Source: Franconibacter pulveris DSM 19144
GTDB lineage: Bacteria; Pseudomonadota; Gammaproteobacteria; Enterobacterales; Enterobacteriaceae
Assembly: GCA_000621185.1 (NCBI GenBank)
Contig: KK211223.1
Location: 331,077 to 395,076, forward strand
Direction: 5' to 3'
Length of the DNA: 64,000 nt
Shown: in pieces, positions 29,451 through 37,897 of the stretch
Layout of the letters: each line of letters starts with the position of its first letter
Numbering within the stretch: position 1 is the stretch's first letter
Notes under the pieces: model-generated
Databases searched by the model: none
What the model saw: the letters and a program-made list of their open reading frames with translations, nothing else
What the model was told of the DNA's origin: nothing
Translations under genes and position numbers: made by a program

Positions 29451-30113
29451 TTACGAGCCGCCGCGCGGCGGCGAATCGTTCTCGCTGGTCTCCTCTTCCG
29501 GGACCGATTTGCTGGCGGTAAGCAGGAAAGGAGATTGCTGCCAGCGAGTGCGCTTGCCCTGCAGCAGCGTTCGCGTCAGCACAATGCCAATCGCCAGCGC
29601 GAGCAGCATCATCAGACGCAGGATGTTGGTGGTGTTATCCACCTGCTTGGCTTCGGTGGGCAGGGTATGGGTATCAAGCGTAATGCGCAAATAGCCAATC
29701 GGGCCGCTTTTATCCTGTACTGGCTGGACGATTTGTTCGTTAAAGTAGCTGCCCGCCTTTTTGCCATCCAGCGCCAGGCGGTCGCGCACCTCCACGCCTT
29801 CGCCGGCGCGGGCGATAAGTTCGCCCTCTTCATCATAGACGCCTGCATCCAGGATGCGGCTTCCCTCGGTAAGCTGGCGCAGCAGGGCGGTGATGCGTTT
29901 TTCGTCGGGGGTTTCCCCTTTCATCAGCGGTGCGAGGCTAAAACTCACCTGGCGGGCCAGCGTGCGCGCCAGCTCTTCAAGCTGCACGTTGCGCATCCGC
30001 TGGTGGCTCTGACTGAACCAGGAGGCTCCCTGCATTAAGGCCACCAGCAGGGCGAGACAGATAAGGACGATGACTGCGCGATGCAGCCGAAATTTTAGTT
30101 TTGCGCGGGTCAT
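29451..30113 (-). CDS. ytjB: Membrane protein Smp/YtjB (AhpA)
   Basis: Single-pass or two-pass membrane protein, 220 residues. A basic start (MTRAKLKFRLHRAV) precedes a helix (VIVLICLALLVALMQGASW), a periplasmic domain of about 140 residues (RILDAGVYDEEGELIARAGEGVEV), and a second helix (LRLMMLLALAIGIVLTRTLL). The tail is acidic. The architecture resembles sensor proteins without output domains. Divergent from serB, as in E. coli, where its role is poorly defined. Confidence 0.92.
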   Translation of the reverse strand: MTRAKLKFRLHRAVIVLICLALLVALMQGASWFSQSHQRMRNVQLEELARTLARQVSFSLAPLMKGETPDEKRITALLRQLTEGSRILDAGVYDEEGELIARAGEGVEVRDRLALDGKKAGSYFNEQIVQPVQDKSGPIGYLRITLDTHTLPTEAKQVDNTTNILRLMMLLALAIGIVLTRTLLQGKRTRWQQSPFLLTASKSVPEEETSENDSPPRGGS

Positions 30114-30219
30114 AATTTACCTGCTTAAAATGTGAATCTTAATGTTGCCAGAAGCGCTGCGGACAAGGTAGCCTCATGCGTTGTTTTGTCCCGACCTGAT
30201 TATATTTACAGGAGCTTGA

Positions 30220-31191
30220 ATGCCGAACAGTCTGACCTGGTGCGACCTGCCGAACGACGTATCCCACTGGCCCGGCTTGCCGCTTTCCTTAAGCGGCGAC
30301 GAAGTGATGCCGCTCGATTATCATGCCGGCCGCAGCGGCTGGCTCCTGTATGGACGGGGTTTAAATAAGCAGTCGCTGACCCAATATCAACGTAAACTGG
30401 GCGCGGCGATGGTTATCGTCACCGCCTGGTGCGTGGAAGATTATCAGGTGATCCGTCTGGCCGGTTCGCTGACGCCGCGCGCTACCCGCCTTGCGCACGA
30501 AGCCGGTTTCGACGTTGCGCCGCTCGGTAAAATTCCTCATTTAAAAACGCCAGGCCTGCTGGTGATGGACATGGATTCCACCGCCATCCAGATTGAATGT
30601 ATCGACGAGATTGCAAAGCTTGCCGGCACGGGCGACCAGGTGGCGGAAGTGACCGAGCGCGCCATGCGCGGCGAACTCGATTTCACCGCCAGCCTGCGCA
30701 GCCGCGTCGGCACGCTGAAAGGGGCGGACGCCGATATCCTGCGTCAGGTGCGCGACGTGTTGCCGCTGATGCCGGGGCTGACGTCGCTGGTGTTAAAGCT
30801 TGAGTCGCTCGGCTGGAAAGTGGCTATCGCTTCCGGCGGCTTCACCTTCTTTGCCGACTATTTACGCGAGAAGCTGCATCTGACCGCCGTGGTGGCGAAT
30901 GAGCTGGAGATCCGCGACGGCAAGCTGACGGGTGAAGTTATCGGCCAGATAGTCGACGCGCAGTTTAAAGCGCAGACGCTTAAAGCGCTGGCAGAGCAGT
31001 ATGAGATCCCGATGGCGCAAACGGTGGCGATTGGCGACGGCGCCAACGATTTGCCGATGATCCAGACGGCGGGGCTGGGCATCGCCTACCACGCCAAACC
31101 GAAAGTGAACGAAAAGACGGAAGTGACTATCCGTCACGCTGACCTGATGGGGGTGTTCTGCATTCTTTCAGGCAGCCTGAACCAGAAATAA
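30220..31191 (+). CDS. serB: Phosphoserine phosphatase SerB
   Basis: Last step of serine biosynthesis, dephosphorylating 3-phosphoserine. The protein has 323 residues: an N-terminal ACT-like region and a HAD domain. HAD motifs: VMDMDSTAIQIECIDEIAKL (DxDST), IASGGFTFFADYL (motif II), the Lys in KAQTLKALAEQY, and AIGDGANDLPMIQTAGLGIAYHAKP (motif IV). The downstream radA is 11 nt away and co-transcribed. Confidence 0.97.
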   Translation: MPNSLTWCDLPNDVSHWPGLPLSLSGDEVMPLDYHAGRSGWLLYGRGLNKQSLTQYQRKLGAAMVIVTAWCVEDYQVIRLAGSLTPRATRLAHEAGFDVAPLGKIPHLKTPGLLVMDMDSTAIQIECIDEIAKLAGTGDQVAEVTERAMRGELDFTASLRSRVGTLKGADADILRQVRDVLPLMPGLTSLVLKLESLGWKVAIASGGFTFFADYLREKLHLTAVVANELEIRDGKLTGEVIGQIVDAQFKAQTLKALAEQYEIPMAQTVAIGDGANDLPMIQTAGLGIAYHAKPKVNEKTEVTIRHADLMGVFCILSGSLNQK

Positions 31192-31202
31192 AGAGGTAAA
31201 AG

Positions 31203-32585
31203 GTGGCGAAAGCTCCAAAACGCGCGTTTGTGTGTAATGAGTGTGGTGCGGACTATCCGCGCTGGCAGGGACAGTGCAGCGCCTGTCATGCCTGGAATAC
31301 CATCACGGAAGTGCGTATCGCCGCCTCGCCGCAAGCGGCGCGCAATGAACGGCTGGCAGGCTATGCGGGCAGCGCGGGCTCGGCCAAAGTCCAGAAGCTC
31401 TCTGAAATCAGCCTGGAGGCGCTGCCGCGCTTCTCCACTGGCTTTAAAGAGTTCGACCGTGTACTTGGCGGCGGTGTCGTGCCCGGCAGCGCCATTCTGA
31501 TTGGCGGCAACCCCGGCGCGGGTAAATCTACGCTGCTGCTGCAAACGCTGTGCAAGCTCGCTGAGCAGATGAAAACGCTGTATGTGACCGGCGAAGAGTC
31601 GCTCCAGCAGGTGGCGATGCGCGCCCACCGTCTGGGCCTGCCGACCACTAACCTGAATATGCTTTCTGAGACAAGCATCGAAACCATCTGCCAGATTGCG
31701 GAAGAAGAGCAGCCGAAGCTGATGGTTATCGACTCCATTCAGGTGATGCACATGGCGGACATTCAGTCGTCGCCGGGCAGCGTTGCCCAGGTGCGCGAAA
31801 CCGCAGCCTACCTGACGCGCTTTGCGAAAACGCGCGGCGTGGCGATTGTTATGGTCGGCCACGTTACCAAAGATGGTTCGCTGGCGGGTCCGAAAGTGCT
31901 GGAGCACTGTATCGACTGTTCAGTGCTGCTGGATGGCGACGCCGACTCCCGCTTTCGCACCCTGCGCAGCCATAAAAACCGCTTCGGCGCGGTGAACGAG
32001 CTTGGCGTATTCGCCATGACCGAGCAGGGGCTGCGCGAAGTGAGCAACCCTTCCGCCATCTTCTTAAGCCGCGGCGATGAAGTGACGTCCGGCAGCTCCG
32101 TGATGGTGGTATGGGAAGGCACGCGCCCGCTGCTGGTTGAAATTCAGGCGCTGGTGGATCACTCAATGATGGGTAACCCGCGTCGTGTGGCGGTGGGGCT
32201 TGAGCAAAACCGTCTGGCTATCCTGCTTGCCGTGCTGCACCGCCACGGCGGTTTGCAGATGGCGGACCAGGATGTGTTCGTCAACGTGGTGGGCGGCGTA
32301 AAAGTCACCGAGACCAGCGCCGACCTGGCGTTGCTGCTGGCGATGGTATCAAGCCTGCGCGACCGTCCGCTGCCGCAGGACCTGGTGGTCTTCGGTGAAG
32401 TGGGGCTGGCGGGCGAAATTCGCCCGGTGCCGAGCGGCCAGGAACGCATCTCCGAGGCGGCGAAGCACGGCTTTCGTCGCGCCATTGTGCCCGCGGCCAA
32501 CGTGCCGAAAAAAGTGCCGGAAGGGATGAAAATCTTTGGCGTGAAAAAACTGTCGGATGCATTAGCCGTCTTCGACGACCTATAA
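31203..32585 (+). CDS. radA: DNA repair protein RadA (Sms)
   Basis: RecA-like branch-migration helicase acting late in homologous recombination. The protein has 460 residues. An N-terminal zinc finger CNECGADYPRWQGQCSAC, Walker A GGNPGAGKSTLL (about 95-106), Walker B LMVIDSIQVM, the RadA-specific KNRFG motif (SHKNRFGAVNE) and a C-terminal Lon-protease-like domain (GEVGLAGEIRPVPSGQERI) are in order. The start is GTG with AAGAGG upstream. Confidence 0.97.
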   Translation: MAKAPKRAFVCNECGADYPRWQGQCSACHAWNTITEVRIAASPQAARNERLAGYAGSAGSAKVQKLSEISLEALPRFSTGFKEFDRVLGGGVVPGSAILIGGNPGAGKSTLLLQTLCKLAEQMKTLYVTGEESLQQVAMRAHRLGLPTTNLNMLSETSIETICQIAEEEQPKLMVIDSIQVMHMADIQSSPGSVAQVRETAAYLTRFAKTRGVAIVMVGHVTKDGSLAGPKVLEHCIDCSVLLDGDADSRFRTLRSHKNRFGAVNELGVFAMTEQGLREVSNPSAIFLSRGDEVTSGSSVMVVWEGTRPLLVEIQALVDHSMMGNPRRVAVGLEQNRLAILLAVLHRHGGLQMADQDVFVNVVGGVKVTETSADLALLLAMVSSLRDRPLPQDLVVFGEVGLAGEIRPVPSGQERISEAAKHGFRRAIVPAANVPKKVPEGMKIFGVKKLSDALAVFDDL

Positions 32586-32690
32586 TCCATAAGCTCATGT
32601 TTTGGCGGGTGGCATGTTGCTGACCCGCCTTACTGCGTTCTGTATATTCAGCCATTATTTTCCGGCACGACCATTCAGCAGGAGGCTCTT

Positions 32691-33923
32691 GTGTCATCAT
32701 TCGACTATCTTAAAACCGCGATCCGTCAAAAGGGCTGTACCTTGCAGGAAGTCGCGGAAGCTTGCGGCATGACCAAGGGTTATTTAAGCCAGCTCCTGAA
32801 CGCCAAAATCAAAAGCCCCAGCGCCCAGAAGCTTGAGGCGCTGCATCGCTTTCTCGGGCTGGAGTTTCCCCGCCTGCAAAAAAGTGTCGGTGTGGTCTTC
32901 GGTAAGTTTTACCCGCTGCATACCGGCCATATTTATCTTATCCAGCGCGCCTGTAGCCAGGTGGATGAGCTGCACATCATCATGGGCTTTGACGAAAAAC
33001 GCGACCGTCAGCTGTTCGAAGAGAGCGCCATGTCGCAACAGCCCACCGTGCCTGACCGCCTGCGCTGGCTGTTGCAAACCTTCAAGTATCAAAAGAATAT
33101 TCGCATTCACGCCTTTAACGAAGAGGACATGGAGCCATACCCACACGGCTGGGATGTCTGGAGCAACGGCATTAAGGCGTTTCTTGAAGAAAAGGGCATC
33201 CATCCCGACCGGGTTTACACCTCTGAAGAGGCGGATGCGCCGCAGTATCGCGAGCACCTTGGCATTGAGACGGTGCTTATCGACCCGAAACGCACGTTTA
33301 TGAACATCAGCGGCGCGCAGATCCGCGAAAACCCGTTCCGCTACTGGGAATACATTCCTACCGAGGTAAAACCTTTCTTCGTGCGCACGGTGGCGATACT
33401 GGGCGGGGAATCAAGCGGCAAATCGACGCTGGTGAATAAGCTCGCCAATATTTTCAACACCACCAGCGCCTGGGAGTATGGCCGCGATTATGTCTTTTCG
33501 CATTTGGGCGGCGACGAGATGGCGCTGCAATATTCCGATTACGATAAAATCGCCCTCGGCCACGCGCAGTACATTGATTTTGCAGTGAAATACGCCAACA
33601 AGGTGGCGTTTGTCGACACGGATTTCGTCACCACGCAGGCGTTCTGTAAGAAATATGAGGGGAGGGAGCACCCCTTTGTGCAGGCGCTGATAGACGAGTA
33701 CCGCTTCGACCTGGTTATCCTGCTGGAAAACAACACGCCCTGGGTGGCCGATGGGTTAAGAAGCCTTGGCAGTTCGGTAGACCGTAAGGAGTTTCAGACC
33801 ATGCTGGTGTCGATGCTGGAAGCGAACAATGTCGATTTTGTGCATGTTGAAGAAGCGGATTATGACGCCCGTTTTCTGCGCTGCGTCGAACTGGTTAAGC
33901 AGCTCATGGGTGAGCAAGTATAG
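32691..33923 (+). CDS. nadR: NadR: NAD repressor / NMN adenylyltransferase / ribosylnicotinamide kinase
   Basis: Trifunctional regulator of NAD metabolism, 410 residues. An N-terminal helix-turn-helix (TLQEVAEACGMTKGYLSQLLNAK, about 17-39) binds nad promoters. The NMN adenylyltransferase domain carries GKFYPLHTGHIYLI (about 70-83) and ISGAQIRENPFRYW. The ribosylnicotinamide kinase domain starts with Walker A GGESSGKSTLVNKLA (about 238-252). The GTG start has an AGGAGG SD. It closes the serB-radA-nadR group. Confidence 0.97.
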   Translation: MSSFDYLKTAIRQKGCTLQEVAEACGMTKGYLSQLLNAKIKSPSAQKLEALHRFLGLEFPRLQKSVGVVFGKFYPLHTGHIYLIQRACSQVDELHIIMGFDEKRDRQLFEESAMSQQPTVPDRLRWLLQTFKYQKNIRIHAFNEEDMEPYPHGWDVWSNGIKAFLEEKGIHPDRVYTSEEADAPQYREHLGIETVLIDPKRTFMNISGAQIRENPFRYWEYIPTEVKPFFVRTVAILGGESSGKSTLVNKLANIFNTTSAWEYGRDYVFSHLGGDEMALQYSDYDKIALGHAQYIDFAVKYANKVAFVDTDFVTTQAFCKKYEGREHPFVQALIDEYRFDLVILLENNTPWVADGLRSLGSSVDRKEFQTMLVSMLEANNVDFVHVEEADYDARFLRCVELVKQLMGEQV

Positions 33924-33951
33924 CGGCGCTTTACGCCGTCCGGCTTTCCTG

Positions 33952-33979
33952 TGGCGGGTAAGCGAAGCATCACCCGCCA
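33952..33979. repeat. REP-like extragenic palindrome
   Basis: TGGCGGGT (33952-33959) and ACCCGCCA (33972-33979) flank AAGCGAAGCATC. The sequence resembles the GGCGGGTAAGCGAAGC type of repetitive extragenic palindrome common in Enterobacter-like genomes, as I recall it. Only this one copy was noticed in the window. Confidence 0.5.
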
Positions 33980-33988
33980 TCTGAAAAT

Positions 33989-34026
33989 AGAGCCCGCCTT
34001 TTAAACAGGGCGGGCTCTTATTTTTT
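33989..34026. terminator. Bidirectional terminator, nadR / dehydrogenase gene
   Basis: AGAGCCCGCC (33989-33998) pairs with GGCGGGCTCT (34009-34018), a perfect 10-bp stem, followed rightward by TATTTTTTG. Leftward the stem is followed by ATTTTC, so it may serve both convergent genes. Confidence 0.85.
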
Positions 34027-34031
34027 GAACC

Positions 34032-35033
34032 TTAAAACGCCACCACGACCTTGCCGCGCATATGGCCTTCGAGCACTTTCGCATGCGCTTCGGCGATGCT
34101 TTCCACGCTAAGCCCGTGCAGCGTTTCGCTCAGCGCGCTTTCCACCACGCCCTCATCCACAAGCTTCGCGACGTTATCTAAAATCTCGCCCTGGCGCGCC
34201 ATATCGGCGGTCTGGTACATGCTGCGGGTATACATAAACTCCCAGTGCAGCGCTGCGGATTTCGATTTTAGCGCATCCTGATTTAACGGATGTTTGTTTT
34301 CAACAATGGTGCAGATATGGCCCTGCGGCGCGATCAGCTGGCTTACTGCCTCCCAGTGGCCGTCAGTATCGTTGAGGATAAAGATATAATCGACGAACTT
34401 AATCTCATGTTTCGCCAGCTCGCCCGGCAGATCGTGATAGTTCACCACCAGATCGGCGCCGCGGTCGCGACACCACTGCGCGGAATCTTCGCGTGAGGCG
34501 GTGGCGATGATTTTTACTTTGCTGTGGTGACGGGCAAAGGGAATGGCGAGCGAACCCACGCCGCCTGCGCCGCCGATAATCAGCAGCGTTTTATCCTCCG
34601 CCGCGTCCTGAATGTTCAGGCGTTCAAACAACCCTTCCCAGGCTGTCAGCGCGGTTAAGGGGATGGATGCGGCAGCCGCCCAGTCCAGCGTGCCCGGTTT
34701 ATGCCCCACGATGCGAGCATCAATCAGCTGATGCGTCGTATTGCTGCCGGGGCGCGTAATATCGCCTGCGTAATAGACTTCGTCGCCGGTTTTGAAACCG
34801 TTCACTTTGCTGCCCACGGCTTTCACGATGCCGCTGGCATCCCATCCCAGCACGCGCGGTTCCTGCAGGCCATTTTTTTGCAGACCGGCGTGAACCTTCG
34901 TATCCACCGGGTTGATGGATACCGCTTTTACTTCAACCAGCAGATCGTAGTCGCCAGGTTGCGGCATCCCGGAGGTGATTTCAATAAAGCTTTTCGGATC
35001 CTGCGGGTTAACGGCAATGGATTTAACAGACAT
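34032..35033 (-). CDS. Zinc-type alcohol dehydrogenase-like / quinone oxidoreductase family protein
   Basis: Medium-chain NADPH-dependent oxidoreductase, 333 residues. The GroES-like N-terminal domain reads GDYDLLVEVKAVSINPVDTKVHAG. The Rossmann dinucleotide motif is IIGGAGGVGSLAIPFARHH (about 153-171). Catalytic-zinc Cys/His ligands of true alcohol dehydrogenases are not evident. It fits the zinc-binding dehydrogenase family that reduces quinones or enones. The start at 35033 (MSVKSIAVNPQDPKS) follows GAGGAG at ideal distance. It is divergent from a LysR gene that probably controls it. Confidence 0.87.
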   Translation of the reverse strand: MSVKSIAVNPQDPKSFIEITSGMPQPGDYDLLVEVKAVSINPVDTKVHAGLQKNGLQEPRVLGWDASGIVKAVGSKVNGFKTGDEVYYAGDITRPGSNTTHQLIDARIVGHKPGTLDWAAAASIPLTALTAWEGLFERLNIQDAAEDKTLLIIGGAGGVGSLAIPFARHHSKVKIIATASREDSAQWCRDRGADLVVNYHDLPGELAKHEIKFVDYIFILNDTDGHWEAVSQLIAPQGHICTIVENKHPLNQDALKSKSAALHWEFMYTRSMYQTADMARQGEILDNVAKLVDEGVVESALSETLHGLSVESIAEAHAKVLEGHMRGKVVVAF

Positions 35034-35151
35034 AAGGAACTCCTCATAGAGACGGTGAAGTACGTGACTTGATGAATGTAGACTACGCGCCGACGATGCG
35101 GGTGATAAGATGGACAATCCCGAACGAAGTGTTCATACAGGATGAACAATC

Positions 35152-36057
35152 ATGTTTAAACAGCTGCAGGATATGGCCCTGTTTGCCCTTGTGGCGGAAA
35201 CCGGCAGTTTTACCGCAGCGGCTGCCAAAGCGGGGCTGCCTAAGTCGAGCGTCAGCCAGCGCATCAGTCAGCTTGAAAGCCAGATAGGGCTGCGGCTGCT
35301 CAACCGAACCACCCGCAAGCTCAACCTGACTTTCGCGGGCGAGCATTATCTGGTGCACTGTCGTGAGATGCTGGCGGCAAGCGAACGGGCGGAACTGGCG
35401 GTGCAGCGCCTGCGCGATAACCCAAGCGGCAGGCTGCGCATCACTTGTCCGGCGGGAATTGGCGCTACGCTGCTGGCGCACATGAACGCGCAGTTCCAGG
35501 CCCGCTATCCTGATGTTTCGCTGGACGTGTGCGTTTCGGATGACGTGCTGGATCTGGTGGAAGAGGGGTTCGATGTGGCCTTACGGACCGGTAAGCCGCA
35601 GGACTCCTCGCTGGTGGGGCGGATGATTGGCCACTGCCCGCGCTATCTGCTCGCCTCGCCCGATTATCTGGCTCGCTACGCGCCGATTACCCACCCGAGC
35701 CAGTTGGTTGAACACCGCTGCATTGTGCATAAAGCCTGGTCGCAATGGCTGTTTCAGCGAGAAAACGAAGACTATCTCTGCCTGCTGAACCCCGCTCACC
35801 AGACCGATAACCTGCTTTATGCCCGCGGCAGCGCCATTGCCGGAGCGGGCATAACGTTACTTCCCGCTTTCTTACTGGAAGATAACCTTGAGAAGGGGCT
35901 GCTGACGCCTGTACTGCCGCAGTGGCAAGTCGCGGGCAACGATCTCTGGCTTATCTATCCAGGGCGTAAGCTCAATTCGCCGGCATTAATGCGTTATATA
36001 GATTTTGTCCTGCGCTCCGATGAAGTAAGGCATTTTTATATGGAAATAAATAGTTAA
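35152..36057 (+). CDS. LysR-family transcriptional regulator
   Basis: DNA-binding regulator, 301 residues. The N-terminal HTH (about 1-60) reads DMALFALVAETGSFTAAAAKAGLPKSSVSQRISQLESQIGLRLLNRTTRKLNLT. The C-terminal effector domain contains LRITCPAGIGATLLAHMNAQF and PDVSLDVCVSDDVLDLVEEGFDVALRTG, typical of the CrgA/AaeR-like group. The divergent oxidoreductase gene is its likely target. The inducer is unknown. Confidence 0.9.
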   Translation: MFKQLQDMALFALVAETGSFTAAAAKAGLPKSSVSQRISQLESQIGLRLLNRTTRKLNLTFAGEHYLVHCREMLAASERAELAVQRLRDNPSGRLRITCPAGIGATLLAHMNAQFQARYPDVSLDVCVSDDVLDLVEEGFDVALRTGKPQDSSLVGRMIGHCPRYLLASPDYLARYAPITHPSQLVEHRCIVHKAWSQWLFQRENEDYLCLLNPAHQTDNLLYARGSAIAGAGITLLPAFLLEDNLEKGLLTPVLPQWQVAGNDLWLIYPGRKLNSPALMRYIDFVLRSDEVRHFYMEINS

Positions 36058-36257
36058 TTTTTATAGGGGATAGAAAAAGGCAGCTTCTGATAAATAAATA
36101 CGCCATGGCTTGGGGTTTATATTTTTTTGCCAGGGTTATATTCTGCTTTGTTTATTATTAATCATTCAGGTGAATAAGACTCTTCTTAGTTATTGCCTGA
36201 ATAAAGGTTTAGCGTTATCTTTTTGCCCGCATAGCGGAAATGAATATTGCGTGAATC

Positions 36258-36288
36258 AATATAACCCCATGGGTTATATTTTTTATTT
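36258..36288 (+). terminator. AT-rich hairpin with T tail before the kps operon
   Basis: AATATAACCC (36258-36267) pairs perfectly with GGGTTATATT (36271-36280) around CAT, followed by TTTTATTTATG. It may end transcripts of the LysR gene or attenuate the kps leader, depending on where the kps promoter lies. Confidence 0.6.
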
Positions 36289-36397
36289 ATGAATGTTGCG
36301 CAACGCAGCATAACTCCTCAGGCGCAGTTTTACTCCTCTTAACGAAAAATTGACTTAATTCATTGCCTGCAGGCGGCGGCGGATGCGTCATTGCCTG

Positions 36398-36409
36398 TGC
36401 GGTAGCCTG
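36398..36409 (+). promoter_or_regulatory. RfaH ops-like element
   Basis: TGCGGTAGCCTG matches the ops consensus GGCGGTAGnnT at all fixed positions except the first. It lies about 31 nt before the preferred kpsM start, as in other RfaH-controlled capsule operons. RfaH would be recruited here to suppress pausing and termination in the downstream genes. Confidence 0.72.
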
Positions 36410-36439
36410 CGCGTCCCTTCTTAAATACGGATTATGTTT

Positions 36440-37216
36440 ATGATAAGAAAAGGATTTCACATTCAGAAATCAACAGTGATTGCGCTATTTTTGCGTGAGA
36501 TTAAAACCCGTTTCGGTAAATACCGACTCGGCTACTGTTGGGCATTGCTGGAGCCCGTCCTGCATTTGTTCGTACTATGGGTTGTTTTTGACTATGTGAT
36601 GCAACGGGCAATGTCCGATATTTCTTTCCCCGTTTTCTTGCTTAACGGGCTCATTCCCTATTTCTTGTTCAGCAACATCGCCACGCGGTCCATTAATGCT
36701 TTTGAGGCAAACCAGGGGTTATTCAACTATCGCCCGGTAAAGCCTGTCGATACTGTCATTGCACGCGCTGTTCTGGAAACATTTATTTATACCATGGTGT
36801 ATTTTCTGTTAATGGCGTTGTTGCTGCTGAACGGGGAAGTTATTGATAAAATTAATCTTATTGAGCTTTGCACCGTAGGATTTCTGCTGGTTGTCTTCTC
36901 TTTCGGCCTGGGGTTAATCGTCATGGTCGTGGGTAATGCTTTTCCAGAAATGGAAAAATTTCTTCCTGTTATTATCAAGCCGCTTTATTTCATCTCCTGC
37001 ATTATGTTTCCGCTGAATTCGGTGCCTGAAGAGTATTGGGGCTGGCTTCTCTGGAACCCGTTGCTTCATGTGGTGGAGCTTGCCCGCGAGTCGCTGGCTA
37101 TTAACTACCAGAGCGAGGGCGCAAGCCTCGCTTATCTCGCTTTTAGCACGCTGATTGTGCTGTTTGTTGGACTACTGCTTTACCGCAGCCGTGAAGAGGC
37201 GATGTTGACCTCATGA
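36440..37216 (+). CDS. kpsM: Capsule ABC exporter permease KpsM
   Basis: Membrane subunit of the group 2 capsule exporter, 258 residues with six hydrophobic segments. LFLREIKTRFGKYRLGYCWALLEP, ISFPVFLLNGLIPYFLFS, EANQGLFNYRPVKPVDTVIARA and FPEMEKFLPVIIKPLYFISCIMFPL match E. coli KpsM closely. I prefer the ATG at 36440, because MIRKGFHIQKSTV aligns with the family start and GGA then sits 8 nt away; 36434 is possible. It overlaps kpsT by 4 nt. Confidence 0.95.
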   Translation: MIRKGFHIQKSTVIALFLREIKTRFGKYRLGYCWALLEPVLHLFVLWVVFDYVMQRAMSDISFPVFLLNGLIPYFLFSNIATRSINAFEANQGLFNYRPVKPVDTVIARAVLETFIYTMVYFLLMALLLLNGEVIDKINLIELCTVGFLLVVFSFGLGLIVMVVGNAFPEMEKFLPVIIKPLYFISCIMFPLNSVPEEYWGWLLWNPLLHVVELARESLAINYQSEGASLAYLAFSTLIVLFVGLLLYRSREEAMLTS

Positions 37217-37878
37217 TTAAAATTGAAAACCTTACCAAGTCTTATCGCGTGCCGAACGGCAGGCACTATGTATTTAAAGATCTCAACCTTGAACTGCCCG
37301 CCGGGAAAAGTGTGGCGCTGATTGGCCGCAATGGGGCAGGTAAATCCACTTTATTGCGCATGATAGGCGGTATTGATAAGCCTGACTGTGGGCGCATTGT
37401 TTCCCAACGCTCAATCTCCTGGCCGGTGGGGCTTTCCGGCGGTTTTCAGGGAAGCCTGACAGGGCGAGAAAACGTAAAATTTGTGGCTCGCCTCTACGCC
37501 AGTAAAGCGGAGCTGAAAGAGAAGGTGGCTTTTGTCCAGGAGTTTGCTGAGCTTGGCAACTACTTTGATATGCCTATTAGAACCTATTCGTCCGGCATGC
37601 GTTCCCGGCTCAGTTTTGGACTAAGCATGGCGTTTAAATTTGACTATTATCTGGTCGATGAAGTGACGTCGGTGGGGGATGCGAGGTTTCGGATGAAGTG
37701 TGATGCCGTCTTTAATGAGCGACATCAGGAATCCAGTTTTATTATGGTGTCCCATAATCTCAATTCACTTAAGCAATATTGTGATATCGCCATTCTGCTT
37801 GGAAGGGATAACCTGGTGGAACTTTATGAGGATATCGATGAAGCCCTAAATAAATATAAAGAACAAGAGCACTTATAG
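37213..37878 (+). CDS. kpsT: Capsule ABC exporter ATPase KpsT
   Basis: Nucleotide-binding subunit that powers export of the lipid-linked capsule, 221 residues. Walker A is IGRNGAGKSTLLRMI (about 38-52), the signature is YSSGMRSRLSFGLSMA (about 128-143), Walker B is YYLVDEV, and the H-loop is FIMVSHNLNSL. The start codon ATGA overlaps the kpsM stop. The AT content starts to rise downstream of this gene, marking the border of the serotype-specific section. Confidence 0.96.
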   Translation: MIKIENLTKSYRVPNGRHYVFKDLNLELPAGKSVALIGRNGAGKSTLLRMIGGIDKPDCGRIVSQRSISWPVGLSGGFQGSLTGRENVKFVARLYASKAELKEKVAFVQEFAELGNYFDMPIRTYSSGMRSRLSFGLSMAFKFDYYLVDEVTSVGDARFRMKCDAVFNERHQESSFIMVSHNLNSLKQYCDIAILLGRDNLVELYEDIDEALNKYKEQEHL

Positions 37879-37897
37879 AACGAGGCTACGAATTATT

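Larger units (their letters stand above)
36058..36439 (+). promoter_or_regulatory. Leader region upstream of kpsM
   Basis: About 380 nt of AT-rich sequence without a convincing gene, between the LysR stop and kpsM. It holds a hairpin at 36258-36288 and an RfaH ops-like element at 36398-36409. A clear sigma-70 promoter could not be fixed by eye; a TTGACT at 36350 lacks a good -10. It corresponds in position to the region 3 promoter of E. coli group 2 capsules. Confidence 0.6.

Noticed and set aside
36110-36292. A 60-codon hydrophobic frame upstream of kpsM
   Set aside because: It has no ribosome-binding site worth the name, is Cys/Tyr-rich with no family match, and runs through the 36258-36288 hairpin. 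More likely chance in AT-rich leader DNA.
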